DNA of 47,603 bases, taken from assembly GCA_910588135.1 (NCBI GenBank), contig CAJUOT010000014.1, positions 1-47,603 of the forward strand, written 5' to 3'. This DNA comes from an uncultured Oscillospiraceae bacterium. Its GTDB lineage: Bacteria > Bacillota > Clostridia > Oscillospirales > Oscillospiraceae. Made by a program: the position numbers and the translations under genes. The first letter of the stretch is position 1. The number at the start of each line of letters is the position of its first letter. The notes under the pieces were generated by a model. That model was not told the DNA's origin. It saw only the letters and a list, made by a program, of their open reading frames with translations, and did not search any database. Of this stretch, positions 38,910 to 47,138 are shown piece after piece.

Positions 38910-40468
38910 AAGCCGTGATTTACGCCCGGTATTCCAGCGACAACCAGCGGGAGGAATCCATAGAGGGACAGCTTCGGGAGTGTACGGCCTATTGTGCGAA
39001 AAATGATATTACCATTCTGCGAACCTACATTGACCGGGCCTTGTCCGCCAAGACCGACAACCGCCCGGACTTCCAGCGCATGGTGAAGGACAGCGCCAAG
39101 GGCCTGTTTGATGCGGTCATCGTCTGGAAGTTAGACCGCTTCGCCCGGAACCGCTACGACAGCGCCCACTACAAGGCCCAGCTTCGCAAATATGGCGTGA
39201 AAGTGTTATCCGCCACAGAGAACATTTCCGAGGGGCCGGAGGGTATTATCCTGGAATCCATGCTGGAAGGGATGGCGGAATACTATTCCGCCGAGTTGTC
39301 CGAGAAGGTCATCCGGGGGCATACGGAGAACGCTTTGAAATGCAAATACAACGGCGGCACCCCCACTTTTGGTTATACCATCGACAGCGATATGCACTAT
39401 CAAATCGACCCGCGCACCGCCCCCGTGGTGCTGGAAATCTTCACCCGCTATGACAACGGCGCGACCATGAAGGAGATACGGGATTATCTCAACGACACAG
39501 GCGTTACCACCGTTCGCGGCAGAACGATTGACCTTAATTTTGTTGCGGCGATCCTCCACAACCGAAAATTCCTTGGCGAATACAAATACCGGGATATCGT
39601 TGTTCCGAATGGCATTCCAACTATCATCCCCCAAGACCTGTTTGAGTGGGTACAGCAAAGGCTGGCAAAAAACCGAAAAGCCCCAGCCCGTCATAAGGCC
39701 GAGGACGATTATCTGTTGACAACCAAGCTGTTTTGCGGCACCTGCGGGGCTATGATGGTGGGCGAGAGCGGCACCAGCTCCACCGAGAAAAAATATCACT
39801 ATTACCGCTGTGTGAACACCAAAAAGCACCGAACCTGCAACGCCAAGCACAAGAGCATCCGGAAGGCTCCCATTGAAAACGCCGTTGTCCGCTCTGTCAT
39901 GGCGAGGGTAATGGATGACAGCTTCGTGGAATACATAGCCGACACTGTGATGGACATTCAAGGCCGGGAGAGCAGCGTACTCCCTGCCCTGCGTAAGCAG
40001 TTGGAGGAAACGGAGCGGGGCATTACAAATATGCTCAACGCTATCCAGATGGGGATTGTAAACGCCTCCACCAAGCAAAGGCTTGACGAGTTGGAGGACA
40101 GGAAAAAGGATATTGAAATGCAAATCATCCAGGAGGAAATGAAACACCCCATACTGACCCGCGAGGACGTTGTTTACTGGATTTGCCGTTTCCGTACCCT
40201 GGACGTGTCCAAACTGGAAGAACGCCGGAGGCTCATTGACAGCTTCGTAAATTCGGTGACAATTTTTGACGACCACATTTTGATTACCTTTAACTACAAA
40301 GAAGGCTCGGAACGGGTCACTTTTGAGGATATAAAAAGTTCGGATTTGAAATCGGTCGGGGGACCAACCGAAGAAACCTGTTTTTTGACTATGTCAAAAG
40401 GCAGGTTCCTTCCTTTTTCTGGGGGAATTATTGGCTCAAACCAGTATATGTCATCATTTTTATTTTAA
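38906..40468 (+). CDS. Large serine recombinase 1
   Basis: 520-aa site-specific recombinase that integrates and excises the element. The start at ATG 38906 gives MKAVIYARYSSDNQREESIE with catalytic Ser10 in the Y-x-R-x-S motif, and the RFARNRYDSA arginine segment. A Recombinase domain follows (about 165-270; NRKFLGEYKYRD), then a zinc ribbon (LFCGTCGAMM through YYRCVNTKKHRTC) and a coiled coil (about 385-445). After FEDIKSSDLKSVGG the final 35 residues differ in style (hydrophobic, ending YMSSFLF) from the paralogue and may be encoded by sequence brought in at the attachment site. It is coupled to the XRE gene by ATGA. Confidence 0.93.
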   Translation: MKAVIYARYSSDNQREESIEGQLRECTAYCAKNDITILRTYIDRALSAKTDNRPDFQRMVKDSAKGLFDAVIVWKLDRFARNRYDSAHYKAQLRKYGVKVLSATENISEGPEGIILESMLEGMAEYYSAELSEKVIRGHTENALKCKYNGGTPTFGYTIDSDMHYQIDPRTAPVVLEIFTRYDNGATMKEIRDYLNDTGVTTVRGRTIDLNFVAAILHNRKFLGEYKYRDIVVPNGIPTIIPQDLFEWVQQRLAKNRKAPARHKAEDDYLLTTKLFCGTCGAMMVGESGTSSTEKKYHYYRCVNTKKHRTCNAKHKSIRKAPIENAVVRSVMARVMDDSFVEYIADTVMDIQGRESSVLPALRKQLEETERGITNMLNAIQMGIVNASTKQRLDELEDRKKDIEMQIIQEEMKHPILTREDVVYWICRFRTLDVSKLEERRRLIDSFVNSVTIFDDHILITFNYKEGSERVTFEDIKSSDLKSVGGPTEETCFLTMSKGRFLPFSGGIIGSNQYMSSFLF

Positions 40469-40565
40469 ATTCCAAAACCCAAAACGAGCTATCTAAACCT
40501 ACTTATACGTGCTATTTTAGTCCAAAAACATACATATGGGTAACATTAAAAAGGAGATGCTTTCC

Positions 40566-40835
40566 ATGTCACTTCCGTATGGATTCGTATTAGCCCCTGA
40601 TGACAGCATCGTCATCTACCAGGAAAAAGCGTCTGTTGTTTGCAGGATCTATCAGCAGTACCTCTCCGGCATGAGCCTGAAAGGTATCGCTGATTTTCTT
40701 TTTGCTCAAGGTATCCCATCGCCAAGGGGCAAAGCCAAGTGGGCACAGGCCGTGCTCAGCGATCTGCTTTTCCCATAAAAGTATATCGGTCCAATCGTTA
40801 GCAACATTAAAGAAAACATTTTGTCCCAAACATAA
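40566..40835 (+). pseudogene. Serine recombinase fragment (Recombinase domain)
   Basis: ATG 40566 has AAAAAGGAGATGC upstream. The frame reads MSLPYGFVLAPDDSIVIYQE and VCRIYQQYLSGMSLKGIADF, the start of the Recombinase domain. It is stopped by TAA at 40776-40778, directly before the KYIGPI strand that normally follows N-E. The continuation reaches a final TAA at 40833. Catalytic domain and zinc ribbon are absent. It is a leftover of a third recombinase located directly behind recombinase 1. Confidence 0.75.
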
Positions 40836-40844
40836 AACGTTTTC

Positions 40845-41047
40845 TTTTGACCAAGAGAACTACTTTGATAGAGCGGGTTATTTGCCCCTAAGTGTGTTTC
40901 TAATTTGTACTCCTTCCCATTAATGAACACCGTTCTCGTTTCAAGATTATGATGTACAATCATGACCATGGGTTTCTTTTCCGATTGTGTATTTTCCTTC
41001 ATTAGAGTCTCAATTGCATATAGTTGCTCAGAATCTACAGTTTCCAT
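40845..41047 (-). pseudogene. Fragment of an unknown gene
   Basis: A minus-strand frame from ATG 41047 reads METVDSEQLYAIETLMKENT and TRTVFINGKEYKLETHLGAN, with plausible protein composition for about 65 residues. It then runs into the reverse of the recombinase fragment, so its natural 3' part is gone. Possibly the start of a small regulatory protein. No family recognised. Confidence 0.25.
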
Positions 41048-41232
41048 TACGCGGCCTCGAATAAATTGTTGTCTTGATGCCCAGGCAACAATTCATAGAG
41101 AAAAGCGAAATGAAAAAGCAAAGAAGCGAGTTAATGTATGCGCTAAAAGCTAAACCCCATAAAAAGGTTTCTGCGACAAACAATAAAGTAGGTGTACTTC
41201 ATATGGTGTGTCGCTGCAAAGGAGGACACACT

Positions 41233-41535
41233 ATGGACGACTACATGAAGGCACTGGAGTAGCGGTTCAACTCCAAACCAAGCTGTGAGCAGCGCCAGCA
41301 GCTCGAAGCCAAACGCCAGGAGGTCGCCGCCCTGCTGGACAAGCCGGGGAGAAAGAAGTTGCTCCGGCTGGTGGATGCCCACACCATGGCCCAGGAGGAA
41401 ATGGCGTTCAACGGCGTTGCCTCTGGCTTTCGCCTCGCCTAGGGAATCGCAACGGAACTCAGTGCACATAGCGGCTACTACCACGATCAGGAACAGATCG
41501 CCCGACTCCGGGAAAGGGGCGATCCAGATGGCTAA
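41233..41535 (+). pseudogene. DUF6809-like gene with two amber codons
   Basis: ATG 41233 follows AAAGGAGGACACACT. The frame reads MDDYMKALE, TAG (41260-41262), RFNSKPSCEQRQQLEAKRQE, LLDKPGRKKLLRLVDAHT, FNGVASGFRLA, TAG (41440-41442), GIATELSAHSGYY, and ends at 41535. The KPGRK-LLR-D-A and GFRLA-x-x-A-x-E patterns match DUF6809-type proteins that often precede tyrosine integrases in Clostridia. The first TAG probably replaces CAG (Gln), the second TGG (Trp). Its tail overlaps the integrase start, as in intact loci, so the unit was once translationally coupled. Confidence 0.7.
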
Positions 41536-42682
41536 AAAGCGAGCCAACGGCGAAGGAAACATCCGCAAACGGAAAGACGGCCGCTGGGAGGGCCGTTACA
41601 CGGCGGGCCATGACCCGGAAACCGGCAAAGCAATCTACAAGAACGTTCTGGCGAAAACGCAGAAGGAGTGCAAAGAGAAGCTAGCGGCGGCATTGGAGCA
41701 GGCTGGGAAAATCGACGCCAGCAAAACCGGCCAATTCACGGTGGGGCAGTGGGCGGAAACCTGGTTCGAGAACTACGCTAAGCCCTCTATCCGGGAGACC
41801 ACTGCCGCCTATTACAAGAACTACATTGACAAGCACATCGTCCCAAATATCGGAAAAATCAAACTCAGTAAGCTCACCACCCTGGATCTCCAAAAGTTCT
41901 ACAACAAGGCCAAGACCAAGGGCCGGGCCAAGCGGTACGAGGGCATGAAAGACCTGAGCCTCAGCAACAAGACAATCCGCGGTCTCCACGCCATGCTCCG
42001 CCAGTGTCTCGACCAAGCGGTGCAGGAGCGGCTGATTCCCTACAACTCCGCCGCCGGGTGCAAACTCCCGCCGAAGGAAAAGAAGGAAATGCACACCCTT
42101 CCAGCGGAGAAAATCAGCGCCTACCTCGCTGCCGCAAAAGAACACGGCGTCCTCCCCATGTTCTACCTGGAGCTGACCACAGGCATCCGCCAGGGCGAGC
42201 TGGTAGCCCTCCTCTGGGATGACCTTGACCTGGAAAACCGGACGCTGAGCATCTCCGAGTCCGCAGGACGGATCAACGGAGAGATGAAGGTGACCCAGCC
42301 CAAGACCGCCAACTCGGTGCGGACGATCTATCTGCCGCAGGAAACCATCGACCTGCTGATCCAGGAACACGCCAAGCATCCGACCAATCCAATTATGTTC
42401 CCCTCCCCGGTGACAGGCAAGCTCTACGGCCCGGACTGCATCGGTCGGCTGCACAAAAACCTGCTGAAAAAGGCAGGAATCACGGATAATATCCCTTTCC
42501 ACGGACTCCGGCACACCTTCGCAACCTTGGCGATACAGCAGGGTGTGGATGCCAAAACGGTGTCCAGCATCCTGGGCCACTACAGCGCCGGGTTTACCCT
42601 GGACACGTACACCCATGTCACCAACGAGATGCAGAAGGACGCCGCCCAGCGGATGGGCAGCTTCATGGCCCAGGCGATGTAA
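41528..42682 (+). CDS. Tyrosine recombinase (phage/ICE integrase)
   Basis: 384-aa integrase from ATG 41528; the longer upstream frame is rejected because it includes the DUF6809 pseudogene. The N-terminal AP2-like arm-binding domain reads GEGNIRKRKDGRWEGRYTAG, followed by a SAM-like core-binding domain (about 60-170). The catalytic domain has R221 in TTGIRQGEL, H325-x-x-R328 in HGLRHTF, H351 in LGHYSAG and nucleophile Y361 in DTYTHV, all in place. It is of the Tn916/phage type and should be active. No matching excisionase or attachment sites were found in the window. It ends at a strong terminator and is sandwiched between the two serine recombinase modules, so it belongs to a third, mostly lost element. 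Confidence 0.95.
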   Translation: MAKKRANGEGNIRKRKDGRWEGRYTAGHDPETGKAIYKNVLAKTQKECKEKLAAALEQAGKIDASKTGQFTVGQWAETWFENYAKPSIRETTAAYYKNYIDKHIVPNIGKIKLSKLTTLDLQKFYNKAKTKGRAKRYEGMKDLSLSNKTIRGLHAMLRQCLDQAVQERLIPYNSAAGCKLPPKEKKEMHTLPAEKISAYLAAAKEHGVLPMFYLELTTGIRQGELVALLWDDLDLENRTLSISESAGRINGEMKVTQPKTANSVRTIYLPQETIDLLIQEHAKHPTNPIMFPSPVTGKLYGPDCIGRLHKNLLKKAGITDNIPFHGLRHTFATLAIQQGVDAKTVSSILGHYSAGFTLDTYTHVTNEMQKDAAQRMGSFMAQAM

Positions 42683-42707
42683 AACAACGAAAAAATCACA
42701 GAAAAAG

Positions 42708-42752
42708 CCAGGGAGTACCGAGCCAAGCGGCCCGGTACTCCCTGGAATTTTT
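42708..42752 (+). terminator. Rho-independent terminator of the integrase gene
   Basis: CCAGGGAGTACCG (42708-42720) pairs with 42733-42745, followed by AATTTTT. A textbook intrinsic terminator. Confidence 0.85.
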
Positions 42753-42825
42753 CCCGTATGGGTCTTGTTTGGGTCAGACACAACACAGCAAAAACAAAAT
42801 CCAACAAAAAGCGATTAAATCAAAT

Positions 42826-42863
42826 AAAAATCTCCTGATTTCGCCGAAAATCAGGAGATTTTT
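42826..42863. terminator. Bidirectional terminator between convergent genes
   Basis: Perfect 16-bp stem (AAAAATCTCCTGATTT, 42826-42841, with 42848-42863). The right arm contains the stop codon of recombinase 2. A- and T-runs on both outer sides allow termination in either direction. Confidence 0.75.
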
Positions 42864-44344
42864 GGTGCAGTTAAGCAATCCAAATCCGAACCAGTCTTTC
42901 CCGCCGCAGATGTGGCTTTGAGGTCATCGAATGTAACCGTGTCCGTCCCTTCTTTGTTGTTGAAGGTAATCACCATCTTGTCATCATACAGGAAAATAGC
43001 GTTGATAAAAGTATCAATCAACATCTTCCTGTGGGCCTTCTGCCGCACGTCCAGCTTGCGGAAGCGGTGGAGCCAGAAGGTCATAAACTCGGCGCTCACC
43101 TTGGGCTTCGCCAGCTTTTCACAGGCAATGCGGGTTTCCAATTCCTCCTTTGCGACCTCCAATTCTTCCAGCCGTCCCTTGGTGGACTTGGTAAGGATTC
43201 CCTGCTGGATGGCGTTCAACAGGTTTTGAATGGCTATGTCAGCTTCCCGCAACTGCTGTTCATACAGCGGCAAATTCACATTCTCCCTGTCCTGTAACTC
43301 CATCAGCATGGACACGATGGCCTCTATCGCTTTATCGTCCATCACCATTTTCATGGTTTCGCCCACCACCAAATCCTCTATCCATTCCTTGCGGACGGAC
43401 TTCTTGTGGCACTCCGTCCGCTTCTTCTTCACGGACACACACTTGTAATAGTGGTGGGTATTCCCCGTGTGGCTGGTGCCGCTTTCGCCGCAGAGATAGG
43501 CCCCGCAGTAGCCGCAGAACAACTTGGTGGTCAGCAGGTAATCGTCCTCGGCCTTGTGGCGGGCCGGGGCCTTTTTGTTCTTCGCCAGCCGCTCCTGCAC
43601 CCGGTCAAAGAGACCTTGGGGAACGATGGCGGGAATGCCCTCCGGCACCACAATGTCCCGGTAGGTGTACTCCCCGATGTAGCGGCGGTTGTTCAAAAGG
43701 TGCTGAATGCTGTTGTAGGTCAAGGGCTGGCCCCGTGTGTTCTTCACGCCCTGCCCGTTCAGATAATCCCGGATTTCCTTCATGGTAGCCCCCTCGTCAT
43801 ACCGCCGAAAGGCTTCCAGCACAAAGGGGGCGGTCAGCGGGTCAAGCTGAAAATACTGCTCGCTGTCAATCATATACCCGATGGGAAGGGTGCCGCCGTT
43901 GTACTTGGATTTGAGGGCGTTCTCCGTCATGCCCCGCACCACCTTCTCGGACAGGTCGGCGGAATAGTATTCGGCGTACCCCTCCAACACGCTCTCCAAA
44001 ATGATGCCCTCGGCCCCATCGGAAATGACCTCGGTGGCGGACACCACCTTCACCCCGTTCTTTTTCAGCGTGGCCTTGTAGCGGGCGCTGTCGTAGCGGT
44101 TCCGGGCGAACCTGTCCAGCTTCCAGACAATCACCATGTCAAAGAGCCGCTTGCCGCTGTCCTTCACCATGTTCTGGAACTCCGGGCGGTTGTCGGTCTT
44201 GGCGGAAAAGGCCCGGTCGATGTAGTGCCGCAGGACGGTAACGCCGTTCTTTTCGGCAAAGGCAGTACACTCCCGGATTTGGCCCTCTATGCTTTCCTCC
44301 CGCTGGTTGTCGCTGGAATACCGGGCGTATATCACGGCCTTCAT
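42851..44344 (-). CDS. Large serine recombinase 2
   Basis: 497-aa paralogue of the recombinase at 38906-40468, in opposite orientation. It starts MKAVIYARYSSDNQREESIE like the first, with Ser10, RFARNRYDSA, a Recombinase domain with NRRYIGEYTYRD, a zinc ribbon (LFCGYCGAYL and YYKCVSVKKKRTEC) and a coiled coil. The last 20 residues (TSAAGKTGSDLDCLTAPKIS) diverge from recombinase 1, which would be expected if the two act at different attachment sites. The ATG overlaps the XRE2 stop as ATGA. It is intact and probably moves the MobV element that extends to the right. Confidence 0.93.
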   Translation of the reverse strand: MKAVIYARYSSDNQREESIEGQIRECTAFAEKNGVTVLRHYIDRAFSAKTDNRPEFQNMVKDSGKRLFDMVIVWKLDRFARNRYDSARYKATLKKNGVKVVSATEVISDGAEGIILESVLEGYAEYYSADLSEKVVRGMTENALKSKYNGGTLPIGYMIDSEQYFQLDPLTAPFVLEAFRRYDEGATMKEIRDYLNGQGVKNTRGQPLTYNSIQHLLNNRRYIGEYTYRDIVVPEGIPAIVPQGLFDRVQERLAKNKKAPARHKAEDDYLLTTKLFCGYCGAYLCGESGTSHTGNTHHYYKCVSVKKKRTECHKKSVRKEWIEDLVVGETMKMVMDDKAIEAIVSMLMELQDRENVNLPLYEQQLREADIAIQNLLNAIQQGILTKSTKGRLEELEVAKEELETRIACEKLAKPKVSAEFMTFWLHRFRKLDVRQKAHRKMLIDTFINAIFLYDDKMVITFNNKEGTDTVTFDDLKATSAAGKTGSDLDCLTAPKIS

Positions 44345-44697
44345 TCCTTCACCCCCTCCAGCATTTCAATGATGGCCTTTTTCAGACGGTCATTCATGGG
44401 GGATTTGGGGTCAAAGCACATCTCCACGAATTGCTTCATGTTCTTATCTTCCTCAAGGATTCTCGGCTTGAACTCATACAGCTTGCCCTGGGGCTTCTCG
44501 GTGCGGCAGCAGAGGTAATCCATGGACACGTCAAAGTAATCCGCATACCAAATCAGCACCTTGATGGGGGCGGAGGAATACCCCGTTTCGTATCGGTTGA
44601 TGGTGGCCTGGGGAATACCCGCAATCTTTCCAAACTTGGCTTGGGAGAGGCCGATCCCCTCCCGGAGCGTCCGCAGTCTGGCGCCTATCTCGCTCAT
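44341..44697 (-). CDS. XRE-family repressor of the second recombinase module
   Basis: 118 aa from ATG 44697, with AAGGAGGCGAGAGCC before it. XRE HTH at residues 4-62 (IGLSQAKFGKIAGIPQATIN), then WYADYFDVSMDYLCCRTEKPQG, nearly the same as XRE1. The C-terminus ends KNMKQFVEMCFDPKSPMNDR and LKKAIIEML. It is coupled to recombinase 2 by ATGA. Its promoter carries two short palindromes over the -10, different in sequence from that of module 1, so the two repressors may not cross-talk. Confidence 0.9.
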   Translation of the reverse strand: MSEIGARLRTLREGIGLSQAKFGKIAGIPQATINRYETGYSSAPIKVLIWYADYFDVSMDYLCCRTEKPQGKLYEFKPRILEEDKNMKQFVEMCFDPKSPMNDRLKKAIIEMLEGVKE

Positions 44698-44721
44698 GGC
44701 TCTCGCCTCCTTCATACTCTT

Positions 44722-44750
44722 ATTGTATCACAATTTGTCGCTCCTGTCAA
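44722..44750 (-). promoter_or_regulatory. Promoter and operator of the second XRE-recombinase pair
   Basis: TTGACA (44745-44750) and TACAAT (44722-44727) on the minus strand, 17-bp spacer. The palindrome ATTGT-ATC-ACAAT (44722-44734) covers the -10 and fits self-repression. Confidence 0.75.
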
Positions 44751-44839
44751 TCCACATACTGAGTGACACGATAGATTGATTGATGGATTGATGTGGGCGG
44801 TAGGCCCTTGACCCGGCCCGCAGGCCGGAGCGGGGGTTT

Positions 44840-44866
44840 CCAAAGGGGGCCGCTGGCCCCCTTTGG
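44840..44866. repeat. GC-rich palindrome left of the oriT-like site
   Basis: Perfect 12-bp stem CCAAAGGGGGCC with a 3-base loop. No gene between 44698 and 45293; this non-coding block holds the oriT-like site and four palindromes. Confidence 0.65.
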
Positions 44867-44872
44867 CACACG

Positions 44873-44900
44873 ACTTTGCGAAGCAAAGTGTAGTGTGTTA
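44873..44900 (+). other. Putative MobV-type origin of transfer
   Basis: A 7-bp hairpin ACTTTGC-GAA-GCAAAGT (44873-44889) is followed after one base by TAGTGTGTTA (44891-44900). The pMV158 family, mobilised by MobV/MobM relaxases, has its nick in TAGTGTG/TTA next to such a stem. A MobV relaxase gene starts at 47139. The nick is predicted between 44897 and 44898. Confidence 0.75.
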
Positions 44901-44915
44901 TACCTGCTGGCGCGG

Positions 44916-44966
44916 CTGATGGGGGAAGCGGGGTGCGGCGCTTTTGCGCCCCGCTTCCCCCATCAG
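44916..44966. repeat. 18-bp perfect palindrome right of the oriT-like site
   Basis: CTGATGGGGGAAGCGGGG (44916-44933) pairs with 44949-44966; the 15-base loop can pair further (GCGC with GCGC). Fifteen bases after the oriT-like core. Confidence 0.65.
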
Positions 44967-45148
44967 GAAAACGGGCGGGGTTTTTGTGAGCGGGAGCGAA
45001 CAAAAAGCCTGTCCGTTTTCGGGGAGCGGCGGCAGGTATACAAGCCCCCGTCCCTCGTCCCCCGTGTCGAAACGTACATCGAAATGAGGTACGTTTCCGC
45101 CAACACCCGGCGGGAGGAACACCGCCCCTCGGCACCCAAAATCAAAGG

Positions 45149-45181
45149 AGGCGGGCAAGCACCCTTGGTGCTTGCCCGCCT
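45149..45181. repeat. 15-bp perfect palindrome
   Basis: AGGCGGGCAAGCACC (45149-45163) pairs with 45167-45181, 3-base loop. Confidence 0.6.
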
Positions 45182-45197
45182 TACCCACCACAAAGCG

Positions 45198-45269
45198 AAC
45201 CCGGGCGGGGCCGTCAAGGTTGGCGCTGAAAGCGCCATGCACTTTAACCTTGACGGCCCCGCCCGGGTT
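45198..45269. repeat. 24-bp perfect palindrome with a nested hairpin
   Basis: AACCCGGGCGGGGCCGTCAA and four more bases (45198-45221) pair with 45246-45269. Inside lies GGCGCT-GAA-AGCGCC (45222-45236). It stands just behind the stop of the CPBP protease gene, so it may also end that transcript. Confidence 0.65.
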
Positions 45270-45293
45270 TGCTATTGTCCAGGCAGAAATTTA

Positions 45294-46049
45294 TCAATTT
45301 GTATCTTGTTTTGGATTCGTTGCCTTGCTTTTTATAATAATGATAACAGCATAGCAAAGCAGAATTGCAAATTGAATGCTCCCTAAAACGATATTTTCCA
45401 ATACAGTCCCTTCGGCACTAATAAATGAGCAGAAATCATGGAGTGTATGTAATATAATACATGGCCAAATACTGTGACAGGTAATATAAATGAGTGCAAA
45501 TACGACACCATATGCAAAAGCAAAGCATATTTGCAACATTGTTTCGATGATGTTCGCCCCGCCCGCAAGGTTCATAAGGTGGCACACAGCAAATAGAATG
45601 GACGATACTATAATTGCTGTTTTCTCCCCCCTTCTCAGCCACAAATTACAAATTATACCTCGAAAATAAACTTCCTCACACAAACCAATCCCAAGTGTCA
45701 AAAAAAGGTTGGCAAAGATCATTCCAGCCCCACTGTCTACATTTATCCCACAAAAAAATGGAATTAGGGCAATGACCACCAATGGAATAAAAAAATAAAG
45801 CTGTTTGATTAGATTATAATCTGTTCTGCGGAAACCAAGCAAAGAAAGCCTTTTGTATTTTATGCAACAAAAAGCGATAGTAAGCACCACGAGACCCCAA
45901 AGAATAAAGCCCCGTACAACAACGGACTTGATTCCCTCAAAACCTTTGACTACAACTACAGCGCCTTGGATAAAAAAGACCAACAGCAAAATTCCCATGG
46001 CTATTATTGTTTTGATGATTCTATCTGCCCCATCTTTTTGAATGTCCAT
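45294..46049 (-). CDS. CPBP-family intramembrane metalloprotease
   Basis: 251 aa with about seven hydrophobic helices. Motif 1 is CEEVYFRG (the glutamate pair and Arg) and the later histidine motif is CHLMNLAGG; a third, HTLHDF, supplies another His. These are the active-site marks of CPBP (CAAX-processing/bacteriocin-processing) proteases embedded in the membrane. ATG 46049 has AGAGGCG upstream. Such genes on mobile elements may protect against bacteriocins or process a small membrane protein; no substrate gene is evident. It is AT-rich compared with the MobV module beside it, so it is likely a separate acquisition placed between oriT and the sigma-like gene. Confidence 0.88.
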   Translation of the reverse strand: MDIQKDGADRIIKTIIAMGILLLVFFIQGAVVVVKGFEGIKSVVVRGFILWGLVVLTIAFCCIKYKRLSLLGFRRTDYNLIKQLYFFIPLVVIALIPFFCGINVDSGAGMIFANLFLTLGIGLCEEVYFRGIICNLWLRRGEKTAIIVSSILFAVCHLMNLAGGANIIETMLQICFAFAYGVVFALIYITCHSIWPCIILHTLHDFCSFISAEGTVLENIVLGSIQFAILLCYAVIIIIKSKATNPKQDTN

Positions 46050-46222
46050 ATATGCGCCTCTTTTACGGATTTGTCTGTTGATTTATCATAGCACAATTTC
46101 CCTTCATTTGCAACACAGCAGGCACCCTCCAAAATATCTTTGAAATATAGGAACAAAAAGTATATACTTATGTCGTTAATGATTAGATAGAGATACATCG
46201 CACTCAGAAAGGAGGTTTTATC

Positions 46223-47071
46223 GTGTCCGTTACCTACAAATTGCCCTATGATACCCCGCTCCGCTATCTGCCCTTGGTCTACATTCTGCCCTACGATTTG
46301 CTTATGCGCTGTCCTACCCTGCGGAAGCTGCCCCGCCGAATGGGGGCGTTCAACGACCCGGAATGGCAGGAAGTCCTGGGGAGCCCGCAGTTCCGAAACG
46401 AAATCATGGACGCTATGGCGGCGCTGGTATTTCCCCACTTCGGCTTCGGCGGCTGGAAGGAGCATTACAGCGGGCATTTCCCGGCGTGGTACTTGTCCTA
46501 CGCCCTGTCCCTGTGGGCCAAGGGGATAGAGCGGGAGCGGGGCTGGGGCCCGCAAGCCCTGTTCAACCTGTCCCCCGACTTCGAGATACCCTTTTTTGAC
46601 CCGGAGGACGTGAAAGCGTCCATTGGGTCGGTGGTGCGCCGCACCATCGAGGAACAGGGCTGGGGGCCGTTGCTGGACGTGGTGCGGGAAATGCCCTGCG
46701 CCGAGGATTTCGAGCCGTGGGACACCAATGTGCGGAAGGACTTTCTCCGCAAATGGTATCACACCCGCGCCAAAAAGGTCAAGACCGTTTCGCTGGAGGA
46801 GTGTATGGAGGACGAGGACAGCGGCATACACGCTGTGGCAGACCCGGCGGCGGGGGACTTCACCGAGCAGGTGGCGGGGGAGGACTTCTGCCAGCGGTTC
46901 AAGGCCACCCTGTCCCCAAAGGATATGGCGATTCTGGAGCTTCGGGTGGAGGGCTACGGCTATCAGGAGATAGCGGACAAGCTGGGGTACAAGACCCACA
47001 GCGCGGCTGTCAAGCGGATGGAGGCCATCAAACGGCGGTTCATCCGCTACGAGGAAGAAGCAGGGCGGTAA
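46223..47071 (+). CDS. Sigma-70 region-4-like element protein, 282 aa
   Basis: GTG 46223 with AAAGGAGG before it. The N-terminal two-thirds (YKLPYDTPLRYLPLVYILPY, AMAALVFPHFGFGGWKEHYS) are not recognised. The C-terminal 60 residues (FKATLSPKDMAILELRVEGY, YQEIADKLGYKTHSAAVKRM) have the layout of a sigma-70 region 4 HTH. Proteins of this kind occur beside MobV relaxases in clostridial mobile elements. The acidic linker (ECMEDEDSGIHAVAD) sits between the parts. It is probably a regulator of the transfer genes. A hairpin with TTTT separates it from the relaxase gene. Confidence 0.7.
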   Translation: MSVTYKLPYDTPLRYLPLVYILPYDLLMRCPTLRKLPRRMGAFNDPEWQEVLGSPQFRNEIMDAMAALVFPHFGFGGWKEHYSGHFPAWYLSYALSLWAKGIERERGWGPQALFNLSPDFEIPFFDPEDVKASIGSVVRRTIEEQGWGPLLDVVREMPCAEDFEPWDTNVRKDFLRKWYHTRAKKVKTVSLEECMEDEDSGIHAVADPAAGDFTEQVAGEDFCQRFKATLSPKDMAILELRVEGYGYQEIADKLGYKTHSAAVKRMEAIKRRFIRYEEEAGR

Positions 47072-47072
47072 G

Positions 47073-47106
47073 GCCACGCAAGCCGGGAGCGGCGGGCGTG
47101 GCTTTT
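47073..47106 (+). terminator. Short terminator-like hairpin
   Basis: GCCACGC (47073-47079) pairs with GCGTGGC (47096-47102), followed by TTTT. It could reduce read-through from the sigma-like gene into the relaxase gene. Confidence 0.55.
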
Positions 47107-47138
47107 CTGCGCCCAAACATGAACAAAAAGGAGGTAGA

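Noticed and set aside
41285..41527. Upstream extension of the integrase
   Set aside because: The extra residues are the DUF6809 pseudogene in another frame; ATG 41528 starts the AP2-like domain.
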